Shown here one piece after another: positions 58,542 through 64,000 of a DNA stretch of 64,000 nucleotides (positions are counted from its first letter, which is position 1; each line of letters begins with the position of its first letter). A program made the position numbers and the translations under genes. This stretch comes from Mesobacillus sp. S13 (GTDB lineage Bacteria; Bacillota; Bacilli; Bacillales; Cytobacillaceae): positions 1,383,001 to 1,447,000 of the forward strand of contig NZ_CP084622.1 in NCBI RefSeq assembly GCF_020422885.1, read 5' to 3'. Under the pieces are notes generated by a model. The model did not search any database and was not told the origin of the DNA. It worked only from the letters and a program-made list of their open reading frames with translations.

Positions 58542-60404
58542 ATGGAACATCATGCTTCGATTACCTCACTCGTAATCGTCATAATTGTTGCATTTTTAAC
58601 ACCAATTTTATTGCACAGGTTAAAATTGAACTTCATACCAGTAGTCGTTGCCGAAATCATCATGGGCTTGATCATCGGTAAAAGCGGATTTAATATCGTC
58701 CATGAAGATGCATGGCTTAGCACCCTTTCAACGCTGGGGTTCTTGTTCCTGATGTTCTTGAGCGGACTTGAGATTGACTTCACCGCATTTTCCGGCAATA
58801 AAAAAAATAAAAGCAGGAAAGCTAATGAGCAAAAAGAGCCAAATACGTTCGTGCTAGCCACAATCATCTTCATTGGCATCTTTATAGCCTCATTAGGATT
58901 ATCGTATTTATTCGTCCTTGCAGGCTTTATCGAAAATGTCTTCTTAATGACATTGATCATTTCGACAATTTCACTAGGAGTCGTGGTACCTACCTTGAAG
59001 GATGCGCATCTGATGAAAACCAATATTGGTCAGACAATCCTATTGGTGGCAGTTATTGCCGACCTGGTAACGATGATCCTGCTCGCTGTCTTTGTCTCTC
59101 TTTATGATGGAGGGGAAGGAAATACGTGGCTTCTGCTTGTCCTGTTTGCGGCGGGTGTCGGGCTGTATTTTATCGGAAGAAGTTTCAAAAACCGAACCTT
59201 CATAAATGCTCTTTCGACAGGAACAACACAGATTGGCACACGTGCCGTTTTCGCCCTGATAATTTTACTGGTTGCGATCTCTGAAACGGTAGGAGCCGAA
59301 AATATCCTGGGAGCATTCCTTGCAGGTGTCCTTGTGTCCCTGCTCGCACCTGATCAGGAAATGGTCCATAAGCTTGATTCTTTTGGCTATGGCTTCTTGA
59401 TTCCAATCTTCTTCGTAATGGTTGGCGTGGATCTTGATGTCTGGTCATTGTTCAGTGACAAAAAGCTTTTATTATTAATTCCGTTATTGCTTTTGGCGCT
59501 GTTCTTGTCAAAATTAGTCCCGGTCTATTTGCTGAAAAAATGGTATGACACGAAAACAGTCCTTGCAGCTGGTTTCCTGTTGACATCTACATTGTCGCTT
59601 GTCATAGCGGCGGCAACAATTGGTGAAAGAATGGAAATGATTACACCGGAGATGAGCGGAACACTGATTCTTGTAGCAGTCATCTCCAGCGTTCTGGCAC
59701 CGATTTTATTCAAAAAGCTGTTCCCGCAGGAAAAGAATGAGGAAGTTAAAGTCAAGGTGGTATTCATTGGTGCCAATCAGATGACACTTCCTGTTTCACG
59801 CGCTTTGCAATCTTCTCTGTATGAACCAGTTCTTTATCATACAAAACAGGAAAAAGCGGATAAACAAATTGCGGATTCTGTTTTTGATATCATTGAGATG
59901 GAGAACTATGATATTGAAACACTTAAAAAACATGAAGTATTTGACGCGGATATCATTGTTATTTCCACAGGCGATCCTGACATGAACGCAACCATTGCTA
60001 TGAGTGCGAAGGAGCATGGAGTAGAACGTGTCATCGCAAGAATTGAAATTCCGGATTTGGCAGAGAAAGCCCAGGGAGAGGGAGTTGAGGTATTCTCGGT
60101 CCTGCGTTCCTCTGAATCATTGCTGCGTGCCATGATTGAATCACCAGGGGTCATGACGATTCTGACCAATCAGGAAAATTCACTGCATGAAATCAGGATG
60201 CTGAATGATCACTTCGACGGTATGACGCTAAGGCGCTTTCCATTCACAGGCGATGTAATATTTGTTCGTATTTTGCGCGAGAACGAATCAATTGTCCCTC
60301 ATGGAGATACCGAAATGAGGCTGAATGATCGCCTGATCGTAACAGGTTCCAAGGAATATGTCGATGAACTTAAACGTGAGCTTGAATTCTGTTTTTGGTG
60401 CTAA
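58542..60404 (+). CDS. yjbQ: monovalent cation:proton antiporter with RCK domain (YjbQ)
   Basis: CPA2/KefB-type antiporter, 620 residues: about 12 membrane helices to residue 390 (including VVAEIIMGLIIGKSG and ETVGAENILGAFLAGVLVSL), then a TrkA-N NAD-binding domain (VVFIGANQMTLPVSRALQ near 410) and a TrkA-C domain (LRRFPFTGDVIFVRILRENES). Probably exports K+ or Na+ in exchange for protons, gated by cytoplasmic nucleotides. RBS AAAGGAGGG. Likely in one unit with mgtE; terminator follows. Confidence 0.9.
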   Translation: MEHHASITSLVIVIIVAFLTPILLHRLKLNFIPVVVAEIIMGLIIGKSGFNIVHEDAWLSTLSTLGFLFLMFLSGLEIDFTAFSGNKKNKSRKANEQKEPNTFVLATIIFIGIFIASLGLSYLFVLAGFIENVFLMTLIISTISLGVVVPTLKDAHLMKTNIGQTILLVAVIADLVTMILLAVFVSLYDGGEGNTWLLLVLFAAGVGLYFIGRSFKNRTFINALSTGTTQIGTRAVFALIILLVAISETVGAENILGAFLAGVLVSLLAPDQEMVHKLDSFGYGFLIPIFFVMVGVDLDVWSLFSDKKLLLLIPLLLLALFLSKLVPVYLLKKWYDTKTVLAAGFLLTSTLSLVIAAATIGERMEMITPEMSGTLILVAVISSVLAPILFKKLFPQEKNEEVKVKVVFIGANQMTLPVSRALQSSLYEPVLYHTKQEKADKQIADSVFDIIEMENYDIETLKKHEVFDADIIVISTGDPDMNATIAMSAKEHGVERVIARIEIPDLAEKAQGEGVEVFSVLRSSESLLRAMIESPGVMTILTNQENSLHEIRMLNDHFDGMTLRRFPFTGDVIFVRILRENESIVPHGDTEMRLNDRLIVTGSKEYVDELKRELEFCFWC

Positions 60405-60412
60405 TAGAAACT

Positions 60413-60437
60413 AAACCCGCCTTCCCGGCGGGTTTTT
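60413..60437 (+). terminator. terminator after yjbQ
   Basis: AAACCCGCC / GGCGGGTTT, 5-base loop, TTTTT. Confidence 0.9.
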
Positions 60438-60466
60438 CTTTTCAAATGGAGAATTATAGTGTAGAA

Positions 60467-60483
60467 TTAGCACTAGGTACTAA
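60467..60483 (+). promoter_or_regulatory. FapR-like operator of fabI
   Basis: TTAGCACTAGGTACTAA, a near-palindrome matching the FapR consensus well, with both ends (TTAG, CTAA) intact. Lies 33 bases before fabI, a FapR target in B. subtilis; a TATAGT at 60455 may be the -10. Confidence 0.85.
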
Positions 60484-60515
60484 TAACTTGTATTAACAGG
60501 GGGATAATTTTAAAA

Positions 60516-61283
60516 ATGACTCTTTCACTGAACGGTAAAACATATGTAGTAATGGGTGTAGCCAATAAAAGAAGTATCGCCTGGGGTATTGCTCAATCTC
60601 TCCACAATGCCGGGGCAAATCTGATTTTTACTTATGCAGGAGAACGCCTTGAGAAAAGTGTGCGAGAACTTGCTGGTTCATTGGATGAGAACTATTTAGT
60701 ATTGCCATGCGATGTTACGAGCGATGAAGATGTCGCGAAATGCTTCAGCGATGTTAAAAAAGCGGCAGGTACAATCGCAGGTGTTGCTCACTGCATCGCA
60801 TTCGCGAACAAGGATGAACTAGTGGGCGACTATATGAATGTATCACGCGAAGGATTCCTGCTGGCACATAATATCAGTGCTTACTCATTGACTGCTGTAG
60901 CGAAGGAAGCGAAGGAACTGATGGCTGAAGGTGGAAGTATTGTTACATTAACTTACCTTGGCGGCGAACGCGCAATTCCGAACTATAATGTCATGGGTGT
61001 CGCAAAAGCATCTCTTGATGCAAGTGTCCGCTACCTTGCCGCAGATTTAGGAAAGAATAATATCCGAGTAAACTCGATTTCAGCAGGACCAATCCGTACC
61101 CTGTCTGCTAAAGGGGTAAGCGACTTCAATTCAATTTTGAGAGAAATTGAAGAGAAAGCTCCGCTTCGCCGCAATACGACTCCTGAAGAAGTAGGCGACA
61201 CAGCGGTATTCCTGTTCAGCGACATGTCACGAGGAATTACCGGCGAGAATATCCATGTCGATTCAGGGTTCCATATCCTATAA
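60516..61283 (+). CDS. fabI: enoyl-ACP reductase FabI
   Basis: NAD(P)H-dependent enoyl-ACP reductase completing each fatty-acid elongation cycle. 255 residues with the short-chain dehydrogenase variant GVANKRSIAWGIA near 13 and the Y-x6-K catalytic motif (YNVMGVAKASL) near 157. Triclosan-sensitive FabI class by sequence. AGGGGGATAA precedes ATG 60516. Monocistronic with terminator. Confidence 0.96.
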   Translation: MTLSLNGKTYVVMGVANKRSIAWGIAQSLHNAGANLIFTYAGERLEKSVRELAGSLDENYLVLPCDVTSDEDVAKCFSDVKKAAGTIAGVAHCIAFANKDELVGDYMNVSREGFLLAHNISAYSLTAVAKEAKELMAEGGSIVTLTYLGGERAIPNYNVMGVAKASLDASVRYLAADLGKNNIRVNSISAGPIRTLSAKGVSDFNSILREIEEKAPLRRNTTPEEVGDTAVFLFSDMSRGITGENIHVDSGFHIL

Positions 61284-61290
61284 TTAATTT

Positions 61291-61320
61291 AAGTCCGCCA
61301 AATTGTGCGGGCTTTTTTTT
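61291..61320 (+). terminator. terminator after fabI
   Basis: AAGTCCGC / GCGGGCTT with a G-T pair, 8-base loop, T8. Confidence 0.85.
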
Positions 61321-61346
61321 ATCGAACAATTCAGTAATTGATTCTG

Positions 61347-61376
61347 GCACCTATCATAGGCTACCGCATACATATA
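61347..61376 (+). promoter_or_regulatory. candidate sigma-K promoter of cotO
   Basis: GCAC, 16-base spacer, CATACATATA: agrees with the late mother-cell pattern AC-N16-CATAnnnTA except for a one-base shift at the last TA. Confidence 0.5.
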
Positions 61377-61405
61377 GGGTGAGCGAAGTTTTGGAGGTGC
61401 CGTAT

Positions 61406-61867
61406 ATGGGGAGAAAACGAAGTCGTAAGCAATCTCCTTTGTTTTACATTAATCAGCCAAATATTGACCTGCCGCAACCTGACATGCAAAGGAATTTTTC
61501 TCTTAAGAATAGTGAAGTGATGTCAGAGGATCAATTGTCCGAAAATACTTTAGAGAGTACAAATGTTGAGATAGAACCAGACGAAAATGCTGGTGAAGAG
61601 ATTTATCATGAGCCAGAAAGCCAGGATGCACCAAAAAAGAGAAATTTCAATGAATATACACTTGAAGGAAAAATCAATCATTTAAAGCTTGTCCCGGCAA
61701 CTGTTGCTAAGGTTAAATATGAGTTCATAACCATAGAAAGATCATATAAGGGTTATTTTTTGGAAATGAAAGGGGACGTACTGATTATACATTCGATCAG
61801 CCCGAGAAAGAAAAGTGTAAGCATCCTTAAAGAGGATTTAGTCGATATTAAGAGGGTTGGGTTATAA
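61406..61867 (+). CDS. cotO: spore coat protein CotO
   Basis: A 153-residue spore coat protein like B. subtilis CotO (YjbX), needed for outer coat assembly. A basic N-terminus (GRKRSRKQSPLFYINQP), an acidic variable centre and a conserved C-terminal domain (YTLEGKINHLKLVP, VKYEFITIERSYKGYFLE, SISPRKKSVSILKEDLVDIK) agree. ATG 61406 follows TTTGGAGGTG; the upstream GTG at 61379 has no site. Next to the cotZ-like gene, as in B. subtilis. Confidence 0.85.
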   Translation: MGRKRSRKQSPLFYINQPNIDLPQPDMQRNFSLKNSEVMSEDQLSENTLESTNVEIEPDENAGEEIYHEPESQDAPKKRNFNEYTLEGKINHLKLVPATVAKVKYEFITIERSYKGYFLEMKGDVLIIHSISPRKKSVSILKEDLVDIKRVGL

Positions 61868-61871
61868 AAAT

Positions 61872-61902
61872 AGGCTTACCCAATAAGGTAAGCCTGATTT
61901 TT
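61872..61902. terminator. terminator between cotO and cotZ
   Basis: AGGCTTACC / GGTAAGCCT, 6-base loop, T-rich on both sides. Confidence 0.85.
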
Positions 61903-61915
61903 CTGTTTGCCGTTC

Positions 61916-62437
61916 TTAGTCACTTCCAGGTAGGCTTGAAAGTGGTGACGCAGCTACAGGGTCTAGGCAGGTAACAGCGCAGAAGCAATCCAAGTCAACA
62001 GTGATGCAGATACCAGTTCTGAAGAATTCATTTCTTGCTCCTCCAGTTTGGATTTGCTGACATGGTGTGTCGAAACCTTCTCCTTGATCACCGCGTGTTG
62101 CCAACAACTCAATTTTCGCACAGCAGTTGTCGTCCACTGAAGTAACACGGAAGAAGAATGATCTGAAGCAATCGAGTCTTTGTGGACCTCCTCCATTTGT
62201 ACGGATTCTAGTTCCAAATCCTTCGAATGGTACACAGTCACCGCAATAAAGAATTAGAGGGATTGTATCTAAATCCGTCGTTGGAGTTTGAGCGCCTGCA
62301 AGTAATTCCTGGATAGACTTGTGGCAGCTGACATCGCAATCATTGTCTACATCCACTTCATCTTGAGCATCTGCTACTGCTCTAAGAACCTCGCAAACAC
62401 AGCTGTCGCTATCATGTTTCTTTCCTTTGCAACCCAT
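61916..62437 (-). CDS. cotZ: spore coat/crust protein CotY/CotZ family
   Basis: Cys-rich outer spore-layer protein of 173 residues with about 15 Cys, in the pattern of CotY, CotZ and ExsY, which form disulfide-linked crust or exosporium lattices: N-terminal CVCEVLRAV, central IPLILYCGDCVPFEGFGT, C-terminal FRTGICITVDLDCFCAVTCLDP. Only one such gene is present here, whereas B. subtilis has cotZ, cotY, cotX, cotW and cotV in series; whether it is closer to CotY or CotZ needs an alignment. RBS AAAGGAGAT. Confidence 0.87.
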   Translation of the reverse strand: MGCKGKKHDSDSCVCEVLRAVADAQDEVDVDNDCDVSCHKSIQELLAGAQTPTTDLDTIPLILYCGDCVPFEGFGTRIRTNGGGPQRLDCFRSFFFRVTSVDDNCCAKIELLATRGDQGEGFDTPCQQIQTGGARNEFFRTGICITVDLDCFCAVTCLDPVAASPLSSLPGSD

Positions 62438-62481
62438 AACAAGTTCATCTCCTTTTAGTTGATATGACCTATTGTCCTTAA

Positions 62482-62510
62482 TAGAATATGAATCGCCTCT
62501 CTAATGGTGT
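62482..62510 (-). promoter_or_regulatory. sigma-K promoter of cotZ
   Basis: Minus strand: ACACC, 16-base spacer, CATATTCTA, an exact fit to AC-N16-CATAnnnTA, 45 bases before the start codon. Confidence 0.75.
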
Positions 62511-62580
62511 GGGTGTTTGTCTAATTTTCATCAGGATTCCTATAAAAAATGATGACAGGAGCGGTCAGGCACAAGCCTAT

Positions 62581-62607
62581 ACATAGGGGTTTGCCTCACA
62601 TAAACTG
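62581..62607 (+). promoter_or_regulatory. candidate sporulation promoter of yjcA
   Basis: AC, 16-base spacer, CATAAACTG; fits sigma-K spacing with one deviation in the last TA, and also resembles a sigma-E -10. Confidence 0.4.
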
Positions 62608-62640
62608 TAGAATCTAGAATTAATACTGGTGGTGAAGTGG

Positions 62641-62985
62641 ATGGATAATTGGATGGATCTATTCCTTCTTGTATTTGCAAGCTTCCGTTTGACCAGGCTG
62701 ATCGTCTACGATACAATCACTGAATTTATTCGGGAACCATTTCATGATACGGTGGTTGAGACCCAGGAGGATGGCAGCACGGAAACATATATTGAAATAA
62801 AAGGAGAAGGGCTGAGGTATTGGATCGGCGAGCTGTTAAGCTGCCATTGGTGCACAGGTATTTGGTCGACAGCAGTACTGTATGCTGGCTACGTTTTACT
62901 GCCGCAGCTATCAATGCCTGTCATCATAGTGCTGGCGATTGCCGGAATCGCATCGGTAATCCAGCATCATTTCATTAAAGACTGA
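62641..62985 (+). CDS. yjcA: YjcA-like sporulation membrane protein (DUF1360)
   Basis: A 114-residue DUF1360 protein: helix DLFLLVFASFRLTRLIVYDT, a loop, GEGLRYWIGELLSCHWCTGIW with the CxxC near 72, and a C-terminal pair of hydrophobic segments. Matches B. subtilis YjcA in family and place, beside the cot genes. ATG 62641 is preferred over GTG 62629 because the GGTGGTGAAGTGG stretch can then act as ribosome site. Confidence 0.85.
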   Translation: MDNWMDLFLLVFASFRLTRLIVYDTITEFIREPFHDTVVETQEDGSTETYIEIKGEGLRYWIGELLSCHWCTGIWSTAVLYAGYVLLPQLSMPVIIVLAIAGIASVIQHHFIKD

Positions 62986-63075
62986 TAAAGATAAATTAGT
63001 GAGTACGTCCAGAACCCCTTTGAAACCTTGTTCATAAACTGTCATATGGACTCTTTAAAAAAGGGGTTGTAGTAA

Positions 63076-63198
63076 ATGGAAGAAGAACAAAAAGCTCAAA
63101 GCAGCAACGATTCAAAGATTTCCAAGAAAAATGTGTCAGCCCGCCGTGTGCGGAAAAAACGTGGCTGTGGTTGTGGGAAAAAGAAAAAACAATCGTAA
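63076..63198 (+). CDS. candidate 40-residue Lys/Cys-rich protein
   Basis: A short ORF with a strongly basic C-terminal half ending RRVRKKRGCGCGKKKKQS, including CGC, after an acidic-polar start (MEEEQKAQSSND). AAGGGG precedes the ATG by 9 bases and a terminator begins 7 bases after the stop. Composition and location among spore genes suggest a small coat or core-associated protein, but I recognise no family. Confidence 0.6.
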   Translation: MEEEQKAQSSNDSKISKKNVSARRVRKKRGCGCGKKKKQS

Positions 63199-63204
63199 AC
63201 GAAG

Positions 63205-63237
63205 CGTCTGCCTAATATTCTGGCAGGCGTTTTTTTA
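63205..63237 (+). terminator. terminator after the 40-residue ORF
   Basis: CGTCTGCC / GGCAGGCG with one G-T pair, 9-base loop, T7. Confidence 0.87.
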
Positions 63238-63455
63238 TGAAGATTTTGCTGATTGAGCATTCTATAAAAAAGGTGTCGAGCTTAAGCTTATGAATACTTT
63301 TTCGAAAGTCCATTAACGCGAGACAATTTGTTCTGTAATGGGTCATATCAAGTGTTTACATTACTTGGAAATAAAACCTGTGCTGAAAAATTCATAAATT
63401 GGGTTTTTAACGTGGAAAATAATTTTATCAGATGAACCATAGGAAGGGATTTAGG

Positions 63456-63944
63456 ATGAATATGAAACAGGCAGTAAATATTTTGGCAATATTAATCATG
63501 CTCGGAGCCGGAACAGCTGGCTGTTCTTCTTTCGGAAAAACCTCACCAGAGAGCAGAGCATCCATGATTCAATCAATTAATCCTGACCCAGGAGCGACAA
63601 ATGATCTGGATGAGAAGAATCTCGAGCTGGCTAAAAAGGTTAAGAAAGATATTGCGGCACTAGATGCTATATATGATGTGGCCGTCATTGCAGGGAAAAA
63701 AGAAGTATTAGTCGCATACAAGGTCAAGCATATGAAGAGATTTGGCATGAAGCAGATCGAGAAAGAAATCAATAAGAAGTTAGAAAAAAACTATCCTGAT
63801 GAAGATTTCATTGTATCCAGCGACTATAAAATTTTTATTGAGGCTGTCGAGCTTCGGGAGAGAATGAAGGATCCGTCCTTTCCGGATAAGAAAGCAGAGG
63901 AGCAATTGCAGCGGATTATTTCGTTGAAAAAAGAATTAACATAA
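63456..63944 (+). CDS. YhcN/YlaJ-family sporulation lipoprotein
   Basis: A 162-residue lipoprotein: signal helix AVNILAILIMLGAGTAGC with the lipobox Cys, then a globular domain (DLDEKNLELAKKVKKDIAALDAIYDVAVIAGKKEVLVAYKV) that matches the YhcN/YlaJ pattern of spore-membrane lipoproteins. ATG 63456 is chosen with AGGAAGGG upstream; the frame also opens at 63432. No gene is seen between 63238 and 63431. Confidence 0.8.
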   Translation: MNMKQAVNILAILIMLGAGTAGCSSFGKTSPESRASMIQSINPDPGATNDLDEKNLELAKKVKKDIAALDAIYDVAVIAGKKEVLVAYKVKHMKRFGMKQIEKEINKKLEKNYPDEDFIVSSDYKIFIEAVELRERMKDPSFPDKKAEEQLQRIISLKKELT

Positions 63945-63959
63945 GAAAGGATGGGTGTG

Positions 63960-64000
63960 ATGGGGGATAAAAAAAAGCAAAAAATGACACCAGAGCAGCA
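63960..64000 (+). CDS. start of a further gene, cut by the window end
   Basis: ATG 63960 follows AAGAAAGGATGGGTGTG and reads MGDKKKQKMTPEQQ before the window ends. It begins 15 bases after the lipoprotein, so probably the same operon. Too short to identify. Confidence 0.5.
   Translation, partial: MGDKKKQKMTPEQ

Noticed and set aside
58550-59023. 157-codon minus-strand frame inside yjbQ
   Set aside because: Antisense of the membrane domain; no start signal.

Overview
The window looks like chromosomal core DNA from a spore-forming, low-GC Firmicute of the family Bacillaceae. It has strong Shine-Dalgarno sites, ATG/GTG/TTG starts and many intrinsic terminators. Gene order closely follows the Bacillus subtilis argF-yjcA region: carAB-argF, yjzC, yjzD, yjaU, yjaV, med, comZ, fabH, fabF, app, yjaZ, yjbA, trpS, opp, yjbC, spx, mecA, coiA, pepF, yjbH, yjbI, yjbJ, yjbK, yjbL, yjbM, nadF, yjbO, prpE, yjbQ, fabI, cotO, cotZ, yjcA. 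It is not B. subtilis itself: it carries clpB with a perfect CtsR operator, a second app-type peptide transporter, a cls gene, an mgtE gene and a CAP-domain lipoprotein in this interval. I cannot assign a species. No rRNA, tRNA, CRISPR array, insertion sequence or prophage was seen.

Layout: 1-4.4 kb is the end of the arginine operon (carA 3' part, carB, argF). 4.4-12.5 kb holds uppP, small conserved genes, clpB and the yjaU-yjaV-med-comZ group. 12.8-15.0 kb is fabH-fabF behind a FapR-like box. 15.7-28.4 kb holds two successive D-F-A-B-C oligopeptide ABC operons separated by yjaZ. 29.4-31.5 kb has a small membrane gene, yjbA, and trpS with a full T-box leader. 32.5-38.3 kb is the A-B-C-D-F opp operon. 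38.5-47.8 kb has a putative glycoside hydrolase, yjbC, spx, mecA, cls, coiA and pepF. 48.7-54.9 kb is the yjbH-yjbO block. 55-60.4 kb has the CAP lipoprotein, prpE, mgtE and yjbQ. 60.5-64 kb has fabI and spore genes (cotO, cotZ, yjcA, a 40-codon Cys/Lys-rich ORF and a YhcN/YlaJ-type lipoprotein).

Functionally the region joins peptide import (three ABC systems plus PepF), regulated proteolysis and stress (ClpB, Spx with its adaptor YjbH, and the ClpC adaptor MecA), competence (Med, ComZ, CoiA, MecA), type II fatty-acid synthesis under FapR (fabH, fabF, fabI), alarmone and nucleotide metabolism (YjbM, NAD kinase, PrpE) and spore coat assembly.

The least explained material is intergenic. Three unrelated-looking tandem arrays (15153-15464, 28482-29210, 53552-53826) share one period of 52 bp, close to five helical turns, and each unit can form a hairpin; a fourth array has a 41-bp period. 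A roughly 120-bp structured repeat is dispersed at 5331, 19552 and 50117, with a fragment at 44529. A 30-codon ORF with its own Shine-Dalgarno, terminator and Rex-like palindrome lies at 48222-48314.
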